Below, piece after piece: positions 8,939 through 18,276 of a DNA stretch of 47,487 bases (positions are counted from its first letter, which is position 1; each line of letters starts with the position of its first letter). The notes under the pieces were generated by a model. It worked only from the letters and a program-made list of their open reading frames with translations. It did not search any database and was not told the origin of the DNA. The stretch comes from Bacteroidota bacterium (GTDB taxonomy: Bacteria > Bacteroidota > Bacteroidia > UKL13-3), in assembly GCA_030680835.1 (NCBI GenBank), contig JAUXUD010000026.1, forward strand, positions 1 to 47,487, read 5' to 3'. The translations under genes were made by a program, and so were the position numbers.

Positions 8939-9493
8939 CTAAAGCTTCGTATTTGTTCTTACGTCATTTTTTTGTTTAAAGTGAGAGGGAGACAACCCGG
9001 TAACTTTTTTAAACTGATTGGATAAATGCGCAACACTGCTGTAATTCATCTTCCAGGCAATTTCAGTTATGTTTAATTCATCAAAAATAATCAATTCCTT
9101 AATGCGTTCGATTTTATGTGAAATAATAAATTGTTCTATTGTGGTTCCCTGTACTTCTGAAAACAGGTTGGCCAGAAAGGTATAATCCTGGTTTAATTTT
9201 TTACTTATAAATTCAGAAAAGTTTTTTTTGATTACTTCATCAGAATGGTAAACCATTTCAATAATAGTACTTTTAATTTTTTCAATCAAAACTGCCCGCT
9301 TGTCGTCCATTAACTCCAGTCCCGACCTGAGCAGGGCAATCTTTAATTCTCCGAGTTGTTCTGCTGATAACTCTTCCATGATGTCAACTTCACCCAGATC
9401 AACAACAACGAAATGCAGTCCCATTTTTTTTAACTCTTCTCTCACAGCCAATTTACAGCGTGTGCTCAACATATATTTAATAAAGAGTTTCAA
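8939..9493 (-). CDS. AraC-family regulator with HMA-like N-terminal domain
   Basis: A 184-aa paralogue of the regulator at 7841-8401. The start codon is TTG, supported by alignment with paralogues beginning ATG-AAA at the same residue. The HMA-like N-terminal domain (MKLFIKYML, then STRC in place of CxxC) is followed by the AraC helix-turn-helix pair (IAWKMNYSSVAHLSNQFKKVTG). Promoter D ends 27 bases upstream. It is probably the first gene of an operon with the receiver and the AraC gene downstream, so it may regulate its own transcription. Confidence 0.87.
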   Translation of the reverse strand: MKLFIKYMLSTRCKLAVREELKKMGLHFVVVDLGEVDIMEELSAEQLGELKIALLRSGLELMDDKRAVLIEKIKSTIIEMVYHSDEVIKKNFSEFISKKLNQDYTFLANLFSEVQGTTIEQFIISHKIERIKELIIFDELNITEIAWKMNYSSVAHLSNQFKKVTGLSPSHFKQKNDVRTNTKL

Positions 9494-9519
9494 TAAAAGT
9501 TCATTTAAATCAGTTCTTA

Positions 9520-9575
9520 CAAATTTGCACTACTTTTATCAGCTTTAGGTTGTATAATATTTTAATAATGTTACA
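9520..9575 (-). promoter_or_regulatory. Composite TGTAACA promoter D (AraC-receiver-AraC operon)
   Basis: Sense half-site TGTAACA (9569-9575) and a degenerate second box TACAACC (9548-9554) are 21 bp apart; AATTTG ends at 9520, exactly 28 nt after the second box. The flanking GTGAATC before the first box also matches the set. Confidence 0.65.
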
Positions 9576-9601
9576 TGATTCACTGATTTGTGAAGGTATG
9601 A

Positions 9602-9625
9602 CCCTTCGACAGGCTCAGGATGACA
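9602..9625. repeat. Interspersed CTTCGACAGGCTCAGGATGA repeat
   Basis: Short element reading CCCTTCGACAGGCTCAGG and on into ATGACA between two AraC genes. I recognise this string as a frequent intergenic repeat in Bacteroidota genomes. It occurs once here. Confidence 0.5.
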
Positions 9626-9637
9626 TTAGGTTTAAGT

Positions 9638-10198
9638 TTAGAGGTTTTCGAGGGCTATGAGTCTTTTGTGCTTTATTTTTTTATAGCTCGATGGGGTTAA
9701 TCCTGTTATCTTTTTAAATTGATTGCTTAAGTGCGCTACACTGCTGTATTGCAGTACTGCGGCGATTTTGGACAGGGTAAGTTCATTGTAAATCAGCAAC
9801 TCCTTAACCCGTTCTATTTTATGGGCGATAATAAATTGTTCAATGGTAGTTCCTTTTACTTCCGAAAAGAGATTGGAAAGATAGGTATAATCGTAATTTA
9901 ATTTTTTACTGAGATACGAGGAATAATTTGTCTTGGGTATATTGTCGGAATAATGAATCATTTCAACAATCGCATTTTTTATTTTCTCTATAAGCATGGT
10001 TTTTCTGTCATCCAGCAATTCGAGACCTGATTTGTTTAAAGCTTCTTTTAAGGCAATTTGTTTTTTACCGGAAATATTTTCTTTTATTACTACTTCCCCC
10101 AGTTCCAAAATAGTATAGTGCAGTCCCAGAGTTTCGAGCTCCGATTTCACGATCAATTTACAACGAAGACTCACCATATTTTTTATGAGTAGTTTCAT
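9638..10198 (-). CDS. AraC-family regulator with HMA-like N-terminal domain
   Basis: A 186-aa paralogue. The HMA-like domain (MKLLIKNMV, SLRC in place of CxxC, then ILELGEVVI) spans about 1-75 and the AraC DNA-binding domain about 85-180 (IAAVLQYSSVAHLSNQFKKITG). It is the last gene of a receiver-Hpt-AraC operon (10 bases after the Hpt gene), which links a phosphorelay branch to a DNA-binding protein. It has no receiver of its own, so any phosphorylation signal would have to reach it through protein contact. Confidence 0.87.
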   Translation of the reverse strand: MKLLIKNMVSLRCKLIVKSELETLGLHYTILELGEVVIKENISGKKQIALKEALNKSGLELLDDRKTMLIEKIKNAIVEMIHYSDNIPKTNYSSYLSKKLNYDYTYLSNLFSEVKGTTIEQFIIAHKIERVKELLIYNELTLSKIAAVLQYSSVAHLSNQFKKITGLTPSSYKKIKHKRLIALENL

Positions 10199-10208
10199 TT
10201 TTGGTTTG

Positions 10209-10652
10209 TTAACCCAAACTTGTAATTGTCACTTCAAGCTCTTTGCACGCAAGCAAACATCCTTCTTCAAGTTTAAATACAAGTTTCGGAATTTCTTCTG
10301 TAAACTCATTTTTTGAAGTATGTTCCTGCAGAGTTTTTGCCATTTTCTCAAAAACAGGATCAATCCCCATCATCCAGAATGAAGGTATCATCTTGTGTAC
10401 TGCTGTATTCACAGTAACCCAGTCTTTTTCTTCAGTGCTCTCTTTTATCGTATTTAGCAATTCAGGAGTCTGCTTTAAATAAAGCATAATCATTTTTTTC
10501 ATTAATTCCTGATTGCCCTTGGTTTGTTTCCGTAAATAGGAAAGATCGGTGTACTTCCCTTTTTCAAGCGGCCAGGTTTGAATATTACCAACTACAGGCG
10601 CTGTTTTTACCTTTTTTGACTCCATAAATAAAAAATTCAATATGCGTTTCAT
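10209..10652 (-). CDS. Free histidine phosphotransfer (Hpt) protein
   Basis: A 147-aa helical Hpt protein. I start it at the ATG at 10652, one base beyond the upstream stop codon; a TTG at 10676 would add 8 residues and overlap the receiver. The core is DLSYLRKQTKGNQELMKKMI, then the phospho-accepting His in AVHKMIPSFW (His86 from this start) and GCLLACKELE. It is very similar to the C-terminal Hpt domains of the kinases at 3521 and 20215. The site reads HKxxPSF rather than the canonical HxLKGS. Flanked by a receiver and an AraC gene, it probably shuttles phosphate between the hybrid kinases and the small receivers. Confidence 0.85.
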   Translation of the reverse strand: MKRILNFLFMESKKVKTAPVVGNIQTWPLEKGKYTDLSYLRKQTKGNQELMKKMIMLYLKQTPELLNTIKESTEEKDWVTVNTAVHKMIPSFWMMGIDPVFEKMAKTLQEHTSKNEFTEEIPKLVFKLEEGCLLACKELEVTITSLG

Positions 10653-10653
10653 T

Positions 10654-11046
10654 TCAATTGAGACCTTGTTCCTCAAGAATCTCTACAATAATATCGTGTA
10701 TTTTTTCAAATGCAGTTTCATCTTTCATTACATATTGTTCGGCACCTTCCAGAATACTGTTGGCGGCAACCCCGTATTTTGTTTGCGAGGAAAGCATAAT
10801 GGCATGAACTTTCGGAAGGTTTTTTTTCAATTCTTTCAAAATATCCAGTCCATTCGCAGCACTTTTTACGTTCGTATTCAAATGGTAGTCAAGTATGGCT
10901 ACTACAGGCTCTTTGGATATTTCATTCAGGGCCTGCTCACCTGTGGAATAGAGATATACTTTTAACAATTTGTTTCGCGAAAGATACTCCATCAGCATTC
11001 CTGAGAACATCTCATCATCATCAACTATAAAAACATTTCTTGTCAT
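10654..11046 (-). CDS. Single-domain response regulator
   Basis: A 130-aa receiver: acidic residues D9-D11, phospho-acceptor Asp53 (AILDYHLN), AIMLSSQ switch strand, and VMKDET with the conserved Lys. The loop after Asp53 is extended (NTNVKSAANG). It is the first gene of a tight operon with the Hpt gene (1-base gap) and an AraC regulator. Promoter E precedes it. The Hpt neighbour is its likely phosphodonor or acceptor. Confidence 0.9.
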   Translation of the reverse strand: MTRNVFIVDDDEMFSGMLMEYLSRNKLLKVYLYSTGEQALNEISKEPVVAILDYHLNTNVKSAANGLDILKELKKNLPKVHAIMLSSQTKYGVAANSILEGAEQYVMKDETAFEKIHDIIVEILEEQGLN

Positions 11047-11102
11047 TTTTTTTCTGAAATTTATTTGATTAATGCATTTTTAATCAATAATGTTTCATCG
11101 AA

Positions 11103-11158
11103 CAAAATTGAGCATCCAAAAGTCTATATGTGTTACAGAACTATTGCAATATGTTACA
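11103..11158 (-). promoter_or_regulatory. Composite TGTAACA promoter E (receiver-Hpt-AraC operon)
   Basis: Two perfect sense half-sites TGTAACA (11152-11158 and 11131-11137) are 21 bp apart, preceded by GTGAATAA; TTTTG ends at 11103, exactly 28 nt after the second box. With promoter F it defines the consensus. Confidence 0.8.
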
Positions 11159-11178
11159 TTATTCACGCTTTTGGCAAA

Positions 11179-11922
11179 TCATCTCCTTCTGCCAAAGGGA
11201 GGGCAAAGCATTGGTTTTCCCATCTGGCATGCAATGGGTTCGCCCAAATTATACATCAAACCGATGGTATGATTCCAGATTTTATTCTGATAATAATTAT
11301 TCGTAGTGGCAGAAACATCACCGTGGGTAGTCCAAACAAAAGCTGATATTAAATTTAAAGAAAGCCGGTGATACAAACGTACTGTAAGTCCCAGACCTAC
11401 CGGAAAATTCATTTCATATAAACCTTCCTTGTCCATCCCAAAAATTCCATTTTTCGGATCTGGCGTCTGCAATTCAATCCTTCTCACACCGAGGCCCAAT
11501 GTTAGATAAGGTATTACATAACGATTGTAATTTCCTAAAAATTTCCACCTGGGTATAAATTCAAGCGCACTAACCTGATGGGTAAAATTATTTGATGAAT
11601 ACTCCTTGTCAAAATAACCCCACTCTCCATGATAGTATCTTAATGAAAGATCAAGAAATGTGTTCGCGCTTTTATTAACAGCCACATAAGCAATACCCGG
11701 TCTGCTGTGTAATTCTCTTCCACCAGCCGCCAACTTGTGTGATGCAAGGTCGAATTTAAAAAACCCATTCCCGCGTGCTCCGTTATATTCCGAAATGCCA
11801 ATACCCATTTCAATGCTCCATGGATATACACAATTCTGCGCCTGCAGGCCGTTCATAATAAGCAGGGAAACAAAAATAAAATTAAAAATGCGGCCTTTGA
11901 TAAATGTATGGTTTTTTAACAT
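11179..11922 (-). CDS. Outer-membrane beta-barrel protein
   Basis: A 247-aa exported protein. A hydrophobic signal peptide ends near LQA-Q (residue about 29). The remainder is alternating amphipathic strands rich in Gly and aromatics (FLDLSLRYYHGEWGYF, YVIPYLTLGLGVRRIEL, LTVRLYHRLSLNLISAFVW), typical of an 8-stranded porin-like or OmpW-like barrel. No specific family is certain; a lipid A deacylase is not supported because I see no catalytic His-Ser motif. It has its own promoter (F), so a barrel protein is tied to the signalling regulon. Its stop is followed upstream on the chromosome by the receiver-Hpt-AraC operon promoter. Confidence 0.75.
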   Translation of the reverse strand: MLKNHTFIKGRIFNFIFVSLLIMNGLQAQNCVYPWSIEMGIGISEYNGARGNGFFKFDLASHKLAAGGRELHSRPGIAYVAVNKSANTFLDLSLRYYHGEWGYFDKEYSSNNFTHQVSALEFIPRWKFLGNYNRYVIPYLTLGLGVRRIELQTPDPKNGIFGMDKEGLYEMNFPVGLGLTVRLYHRLSLNLISAFVWTTHGDVSATTNNYYQNKIWNHTIGLMYNLGEPIACQMGKPMLCPPFGRRR

Positions 11923-11957
11923 GACTTTAGTTTAATAACAAGTTTATTTTCAATGTT

Positions 11958-12013
11958 CAAAGCTGGGCAATTAAAAACCGGAAAATGTTATAGAACTATT
12001 GTAAGATGTTACA
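11958..12013 (-). promoter_or_regulatory. Composite TGTAACA promoter F (outer-membrane barrel gene)
   Basis: Sense half-sites TGTAACA (12007-12013) and TATAACA (11986-11992) are 21 bp apart, preceded by GTGAATAA. GCTTTG ends at 11958, exactly 28 nt after the second box and 36 nt before the start codon. Confidence 0.8.
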
Positions 12014-12054
12014 TTATTCACACACGGGTTAAAATAACGATTATGAATTCAATC

Positions 12055-14427
12055 TCAGCTTCCGGGACTTTTAACCAACCTGGCAATTTTATTGTACAAT
12101 AACCTTTCATCAATCGGCTTGGCCAGGTAATCATTCATGCCAACAGCTTTGCACTTGGCGAGGTCAGCGGTGGTTACATCAGCAGTTAAAGCAATTATGG
12201 GAATTTTAGAATTCATCTTACCACGAATATATTCAGTAGTTTCAAAGCCATTCATTTCAGGCATCTGCAAGTCCATTAAAATAATATCGTATTTTTTGGT
12301 TTTCATTTTTTCGATGGCGATTTTTCCGTTGTCTGCAATATCGCATTCTGATCCGATTTCATCCAGAAGCGTTTGCATCAGTAATTGATTAAGCTCAATA
12401 TCTTCTACTACCAGCACCTTGAGATGACTTATATCTGTAACCGGTTCAACAATTTCTGATTCCGGCCTCACTTCAGTCAACGTCTTTTGAAAACTTAGTA
12501 TAAAGCTAAAAGTAGAACCCTTGTCAATTTTGCTTTTTACATGAACACTTCCACCCTGTGATTCAACCAGCTGTTTTACAATGGCAAGACCCAATCCGGT
12601 ACCGCCAAACACCCTTGAAGTGGCACTGGTAGCCTGTTGAAAATTTTCAAAAATCCGTTCCATTTGATTTTCGGGTATTCCGATTCCCGTATCGGTAACT
12701 GCAAATTCAATGGTTGCCTGTGCTTCATCTTCCTTCAGTAAACGAACCCCTATAGTAATTTTTCCACTTTGGGTAAATTTTACTGCATTACTAACCAGGT
12801 TAATAATAATCTGGTGTAAACGTACCGGATCACCTATCAAAATTTCAGGAATGTCAGGGTCATACTTTTTAATAAGTTCTAAATTTTTTTCCTGAATTTT
12901 GGTTTCAAACAAATGAAGCATAGCCGATAATGACGCCGCCAACTTAAAGGGAGTTTGTTCAAATACCATTTTGCCTGCATCCACTTTTGCCAGATCCAGG
13001 ATATCGTTGATCAGCACGATTAATGCATCACCGCTTACTTTGATGGCGCTTAAATACTCTTTTTGTTTTTCAGTAATATCTGTTTTCAAAACCACTTTTG
13101 TAAATCCGATAATTGCATTCATGGGCGTGCGGATTTCATGGCTCATATTTGATAAAAACTGCTGTTTCGATTTTACAGCATCTTCTGCGATTCTTTTGGC
13201 TACTTCAGCCTTGCTCTTGGCTTCTTCGGCAATTCCTGTGGCCAATTCGGCCGATATTATTGCCTCTGTAAGTTCTCTTGCAATTATTTTTTGCTCGGTT
13301 ATGTCTCTGGCTACCACAACTGCTCCCTGCACCTTACCCCGGTCGTCTTTATATACCGAACCGTTAAACAATACATCGGTGAGCTTACCCTTCTTATGGC
13401 AAAGGATTAGGGGTGAATCAATCACAAATCCTTTTGCAAATACCTCTTCGTATACCTCCCGTGCTTTTTGCTTTTCGGTAAAATAATCGAAGAAGTTGGT
13501 ACCTATAATTTTTTCCCGTGAAATACCTGTAGTCTTCGTCAGTGCTTCATTCATATCCGTTATTTTACCTTCGGAGCTGATTGTAATCAAGGGATCGAGA
13601 CTCGCTTCTATCAAACTTCTGGAATACTTTGAAAGTAATTTTTCACGGGCAATGATCACAACACCCATGGTATCTCCCGAATCGTCTTTATATACCGAAC
13701 CGTTGCATAACATTTCAATGAGTTTGCCTTCCTTGCTGCAGAGTGTAAGTGGAAAATCAACAATTGAGCCTTTTGCAAACACTTCTTCATACACTTCCCG
13801 GGCACTTTGCGGATTTGTAAAATAATTGAAGAAGGGAGTGCCCAATAATTTTTCGCGTGTAATTCCTGTGATGTTTGACAATGCATCATTCATATCGGTT
13901 ATTTCACCTTTTGAACTTACCGTTATCAAAGGGTCAAGACCAGCCTCAATCAAACTCCTCACATACTGGGATTGCTTCTGTAACTGGTCATTAAGCGTTT
14001 TCATTTGTTCCTTCTGGAACTGCAATTCACGGTTCTTTTTATACAGATCAGTAAAAATCGCCAGTTTTGCTTTTAATATTTCCGGTGAAAGCGGTTTAAT
14101 CATGTAATCCACCGCTCCTGCCTGATATCCTTTGAAAATATATTCAGAGGTATCCATATTTGCAGTTAAAAAAATAATGGGGATTTGTTTGATAAGTTCA
14201 TTTTGCCTGATTAATTCAGAGGTTTCAAATCCATCCATTCCCGGCATTTGAACATCCATTAAAATTACGGCAAAGTTATGTTCCTGCTGCAGAATTTTTA
14301 ATGCTTCTTTCCCCGAATTTGCTTTCACACAAATATAAGTTTCATGCGAAAGCAAAACTTCCAGTGCAAACAGGTTTTCAGGCCGGTCATCCACCAGTAA
14401 AATTTTAACCGGATTATTTTCTTGCAT
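12055..14427 (-). CDS. Hybrid histidine kinase, REC-PAS-PAS-kinase-REC
   Basis: A 790-aa soluble hybrid kinase. The N-terminal receiver spans about 8-125 (Asp58, LMDVQMPGMDGFE), followed by a short coiled coil and two PAS domains (about 155-265 and 270-390). The two PAS domains are near-duplicates of each other (SLIEAGLDPLITVS and SLIEASLDPLITIS). HisKA has His430 (SHEIRTPMNAI), then HATPase_c at about 530-650 and a second receiver with Asp719. The N-terminal receiver suggests it is controlled by phosphorylation from another kinase. It starts 12 bases after the 1278-aa kinase gene and is the last gene of the 23175-12055 operon. Unlike its relatives it has no Hpt domain, so it may need the free Hpt protein. 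Confidence 0.92.
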   Translation of the reverse strand: MQENNPVKILLVDDRPENLFALEVLLSHETYICVKANSGKEALKILQQEHNFAVILMDVQMPGMDGFETSELIRQNELIKQIPIIFLTANMDTSEYIFKGYQAGAVDYMIKPLSPEILKAKLAIFTDLYKKNRELQFQKEQMKTLNDQLQKQSQYVRSLIEAGLDPLITVSSKGEITDMNDALSNITGITREKLLGTPFFNYFTNPQSAREVYEEVFAKGSIVDFPLTLCSKEGKLIEMLCNGSVYKDDSGDTMGVVIIAREKLLSKYSRSLIEASLDPLITISSEGKITDMNEALTKTTGISREKIIGTNFFDYFTEKQKAREVYEEVFAKGFVIDSPLILCHKKGKLTDVLFNGSVYKDDRGKVQGAVVVARDITEQKIIARELTEAIISAELATGIAEEAKSKAEVAKRIAEDAVKSKQQFLSNMSHEIRTPMNAIIGFTKVVLKTDITEKQKEYLSAIKVSGDALIVLINDILDLAKVDAGKMVFEQTPFKLAASLSAMLHLFETKIQEKNLELIKKYDPDIPEILIGDPVRLHQIIINLVSNAVKFTQSGKITIGVRLLKEDEAQATIEFAVTDTGIGIPENQMERIFENFQQATSATSRVFGGTGLGLAIVKQLVESQGGSVHVKSKIDKGSTFSFILSFQKTLTEVRPESEIVEPVTDISHLKVLVVEDIELNQLLMQTLLDEIGSECDIADNGKIAIEKMKTKKYDIILMDLQMPEMNGFETTEYIRGKMNSKIPIIALTADVTTADLAKCKAVGMNDYLAKPIDERLLYNKIARLVKSPGS

Positions 14428-14439
14428 TGTAAATAAAAA

Positions 14440-17400
14440 TTATTTGCTCAACCATACACGCATTAAAGAAAGCATTCGATCTACATCAATAGGCTTTGTA
14501 ATATAATCATTTGCACCCGCATCTATGCACTTTTGTTTATCATCTTTCATGGCTTTGGCTGTGAGGGCAATTACCGGTAAATTCCTGTATTTTATCTGGG
14601 ATCGTATTCGTTTCATAGCTTCATACCCATCCATTTCCGGCATCATAATATCCATTAATACCAAATCAATATCAGGATGTGCATCCAGCATCTCCAGCGC
14701 GATTTTCCCGTTTTCTGCTTTTATTATTTCCATCCTGCGTTCAATCAATACCTGTGACAAAGCAAATACGTTTCGTGAATCATCATCAACCAACAGAATT
14801 TTTTTCCCGTGAAATAAAATTTCCTTATCATACAGGCTGTTGATCATCATTTGTTTTGATTTCGGCAAATTGCTGATGGTCCTGTGAAGGAAAAGCGCAG
14901 TTTCATCCAGCAGGCGTTCCTCCGATTTCACACCTTTAATAATGATACTCTCAGCATATTTCTGCAGTTCGTTGTTTTCTTCTTTCGAAAGCTCTTTACC
15001 GGTATATACAATAATGGGCGGAATGTGATCGTCTTTCACTTCTTTCAGTTTATGGATCAGGTCGAAACCGCTTATATCAGGCAAACCTATATCCAGAATA
15101 ATACAGTCGATATGATTCTGTTTATATAAAGACATGGCCTCTTTGCCACTTGCAGCTTCAAAACATTTCACATCACCATTCCCGATGAGTATTTGCATTG
15201 CTTTCCTTGAATTTGCATTGTCCTCTACAATGAGCAGGTTCTTTATTTTTCTACTAACAAAACTTTCAATTCTGTTAAATGTTTCTTCAAGGTCTTTTTT
15301 ATTAACCGGTTTAATCAAATACTCTACTGCACCTTCTTTAATCGGTTCCAGGGTACGGTCATTCGCCGATATGATATGCACTGGGATGTGTCTGACCGAT
15401 GGATCTGTTTTTAATTCATGCAAAACCCTTTGTCCATTGATACCCGGCAAATCCATGTCGAGTATAATCGCCTGCGGTTTGTATTTTGCAGCAAGAATCA
15501 AACCATCTTCACCTGTAGATGCCGACAAACATTTGAATCCTTTTTTATTGGCTTGTTTTAACAGGATGGATGCGAATTTTAAATCGTCTTCAATAATAAG
15601 CACTATTTTATCCTCTCTGCCAATCACTTTTCTGTCATCCTCAATAGTAGGATAATTGAGATATTGTTTATCATTTTCGGAACGGGGTTCATAAACCACC
15701 GGTTCCTTTAATATGCTTTTTACTGCCGGCTCCTGTTCTTCATCAATTTCTAGAGGAACAATTACAGAGAAAGTTGAACCCTCATTTAATTTACTGCTCA
15801 CCTGAATTTCAGCACCTAATAATCTTGCCAGTTCCCTGGAGATGGAGAGCCCCAAACCCGTGCCACCATACTTTCTTGAGGTTCCGCCATCTGCTTGCTG
15901 AAATGCTTCAAAAATAGCCATCTGTTTGTTTTCAGGAATACCAATACCTGTGTCGGTAACCGAGATAATAACAGTGCTTTCAGTATTGGGTTTAATACTG
16001 AATCCCACACTCCCGGTTTCCGTAAATTTTATGGCATTGGAGATCAGATTTTTCAAAATCTGATTCAAACGTTGCGGATCGGTCAGGATCGAATCAGGTA
16101 ACGCTTTATCCAGCATACAGGTTAATTTCAATCCTTTTTGTTCTGCATTATGTTTAAAATCGCGCATCAGTATATCGGCAAAATTTCTAAGCGATACCCT
16201 TTCAACAGTGATAGACATTTTTCCGGCTTCAATTTTTGAAAGGTCAAGAACCTCATTTATTAAAACCAGAAGATCATAACCGCTCTTATAAATTATTTCA
16301 GCACTTTCAACCTGGATGCTATCCAGATTTTTCTTTCTGTTTTCGGATAAATCTTTTGATAAAATAAGTAAACTGTTAAGCGGTGTCCTTAATTCATGTG
16401 ACATGTTAGCCAGGAATTCGGATTTATACTTACTGCTTATTTCCAGTTGTTTTGTTTTTTGTTCAATATCACTTTTTGCAACTTCTACTTCCCTGTTTTT
16501 CATTTCCAATGATTGCGTTTGTTCTTCGAGTTCCTCATTGGTCATTTGTAATTCCTCCTGTTGCTGTTTCAAATTCTGAGCCTGTTGCTCAAGTTCTTCA
16601 TTAATTTGTTTTAACTCCTCCTGTTGCATCTGAAGCCCTTCCGCCTGAATTGCAAGTTCTTTGTTGGTCAAAACCAATTCTGCTGCCCTTTTTTCTTTTT
16701 CATCGTTTTGAAAAGCGAGCTCTTTGTTGGCAATCACCAATTCCGCTGCCCGGTTTTCTTTCTCATCGTTTTGAAAGGCTAGCTCCTTGTTGGCAATCAC
16801 CAGTTCCGCTGCCCGGTTTTCTTTTTCATCATTTTGAAAAGCAAGCTCCTTGTTGGCAACCACCAATTCTGCCGCCCGGTTTTCTTTCTCATCATTTTGA
16901 AAGGCAAGCTCTTTGTTGGCAATCGCCAATTCTGCCGCCCGGTTTTCCTTCTCATCATTTTGAAAGGCGAGTTCTTTGTTGGCTATAATTAACTCTGCTG
17001 CACGCTTTTCTTTTTCTTCATTTTGAAAGGCCAGTTCTTCATTGGCAATAATCAGCTCTGCAGCGCGGTTTTCTTTCTCATGGTTTTGAAAGGCAAGTTC
17101 TTTATTGGCAATTGCCAGCTCTGCAGCACGATTTTCTTTTTCCCGGGATTGCTGAGCCGTATAAATGGAAATGGCAATACTGTCCATTGAAGCATTGATG
17201 AACTCTGTTTCGGTTTCATTGAAATCAGTAAGCTTTCCTATTTCTATTACTCCGATTGTTTTACCTTCATACAAAAAAGGACTAATGAGCAAATGTTTAG
17301 GCTTTGCATTTAAAACGGAAGATGTGATACGGATTTGATCTTCGTTAATATCGGTCAATGATATCTGTTTTTTTTCACGTGCTGCCTGACCTATTAATCC

Positions 17401-18276
17401 TTCATTCAGTTTAAATTTTTCTTTGATATCCTGCATTGATGAAAAAGCATATTGACCGCAAAGGGTAAGTGTATTGTCTTTTTCGTTTAGCTGGTATACC
17501 GCGCCAATATTTGCTTTCAGGTAAGTACATAAAAAGCTTATGGTATTATTTGCAAGCTCTTCAATGCTTTGATCCCCGAAGAGTTTTTCGTTAAGTTCGG
17601 TGTTACCGGTAAGGAGCCAGTTTTTACTATTGGCATCCTCTTCGGCCCGCTTGAGGGCATTTAAATTGGCAGTAATTATATAATACACAACCATTAGGAT
17701 AAATAAAAGTATTACCAGTAACAGGGCAAAAACTAAATTAAAATTCGCGGCATCGTTTACACTGGCTTTTCTTCTTTCGTTAAGTATGTTGTATTCTGCT
17801 TCCTGAGCACTGCTGATTATTTTTATTATTTCATCTGCAATTTGTTTTCCTTCACCCGTAACAATAAATTTTCTGGCTTTTTCAAAATCATCCTTTCTAA
17901 AATATATTACTGTATTTAAATGGTTAAATCGCAACTTAATTTGTTGTTCAAGTTCCTGCATGTATTTTTGCTGAACCGGATTGTCTTTGGTAAGTTCAGC
18001 AACTTTATTAAGATGTTCCATAACCAAATTATGAGTAGATAAAAATGCTTGCAGATAGCTGCTATCGCCCGTAATAACAAAACCTCTTGTTCCGGATTCG
18101 GCTTTAATGGTAGATACCAGTATTTGTTCGAATTCAGATAATACCTGATTGGAATGATCCACCAAAGCACTTGAAGCAATAAATTTTTCACTGTTTTTAT
18201 AGGAGTAAACTGCAACCCCCGAAAGTATCAGTGCACAGGCAATAATACCTATTAATAGTTTTTTACGAAGTGTCAT
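14440..18276 (-). CDS. CHASE3-GAF hybrid histidine kinase with three receivers
   Basis: A 1278-aa membrane-anchored kinase. TM1 (about 8-27), a CHASE3-like periplasmic helical sensor (about 30-165, GTRGFVITG motif) and TM2 (about 178-200) are followed by GAF (about 225-375). Next come eight 21-residue coiled-coil units of type ELVIANKELAFQNDEKENRAA, then Gln/Glu-rich coils (QQEELKQINEELEQQ). HisKA has His627 (SHELRTPLNS), then HATPase_c, and three receivers with Asp940, Asp1062 and Asp1209. The layout is like the large BarA-type or chemosensory hybrids of soil bacteria. Its start overlaps the CheB stop by 4 bases. It is the only clearly membrane-spanning kinase of the operon, so it may be where an envelope signal enters. 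Confidence 0.93.
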   Translation of the reverse strand: MTLRKKLLIGIIACALILSGVAVYSYKNSEKFIASSALVDHSNQVLSEFEQILVSTIKAESGTRGFVITGDSSYLQAFLSTHNLVMEHLNKVAELTKDNPVQQKYMQELEQQIKLRFNHLNTVIYFRKDDFEKARKFIVTGEGKQIADEIIKIISSAQEAEYNILNERRKASVNDAANFNLVFALLLVILLFILMVVYYIITANLNALKRAEEDANSKNWLLTGNTELNEKLFGDQSIEELANNTISFLCTYLKANIGAVYQLNEKDNTLTLCGQYAFSSMQDIKEKFKLNEGLIGQAAREKKQISLTDINEDQIRITSSVLNAKPKHLLISPFLYEGKTIGVIEIGKLTDFNETETEFINASMDSIAISIYTAQQSREKENRAAELAIANKELAFQNHEKENRAAELIIANEELAFQNEEKEKRAAELIIANKELAFQNDEKENRAAELAIANKELAFQNDEKENRAAELVVANKELAFQNDEKENRAAELVIANKELAFQNDEKENRAAELVIANKELAFQNDEKEKRAAELVLTNKELAIQAEGLQMQQEELKQINEELEQQAQNLKQQQEELQMTNEELEEQTQSLEMKNREVEVAKSDIEQKTKQLEISSKYKSEFLANMSHELRTPLNSLLILSKDLSENRKKNLDSIQVESAEIIYKSGYDLLVLINEVLDLSKIEAGKMSITVERVSLRNFADILMRDFKHNAEQKGLKLTCMLDKALPDSILTDPQRLNQILKNLISNAIKFTETGSVGFSIKPNTESTVIISVTDTGIGIPENKQMAIFEAFQQADGGTSRKYGGTGLGLSISRELARLLGAEIQVSSKLNEGSTFSVIVPLEIDEEQEPAVKSILKEPVVYEPRSENDKQYLNYPTIEDDRKVIGREDKIVLIIEDDLKFASILLKQANKKGFKCLSASTGEDGLILAAKYKPQAIILDMDLPGINGQRVLHELKTDPSVRHIPVHIISANDRTLEPIKEGAVEYLIKPVNKKDLEETFNRIESFVSRKIKNLLIVEDNANSRKAMQILIGNGDVKCFEAASGKEAMSLYKQNHIDCIILDIGLPDISGFDLIHKLKEVKDDHIPPIIVYTGKELSKEENNELQKYAESIIIKGVKSEERLLDETALFLHRTISNLPKSKQMMINSLYDKEILFHGKKILLVDDDSRNVFALSQVLIERRMEIIKAENGKIALEMLDAHPDIDLVLMDIMMPEMDGYEAMKRIRSQIKYRNLPVIALTAKAMKDDKQKCIDAGANDYITKPIDVDRMLSLMRVWLSK
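16661..17153 (-). repeat. Coding tandem repeat, 63-bp units (8 copies)
   Basis: In-frame 63-bp direct repeats encoding 21-residue (three-heptad) coiled-coil units in the CHASE3-GAF kinase. Units differ at a few codons, mostly in the third base and at one variable Asn/Lys position. Confidence 0.85.

Noticed and set aside
11179-11922. A PagL-like lipid A deacylase
   Set aside because: The length and barrel pattern fit loosely, but I could not see a convincing catalytic His-Ser motif.
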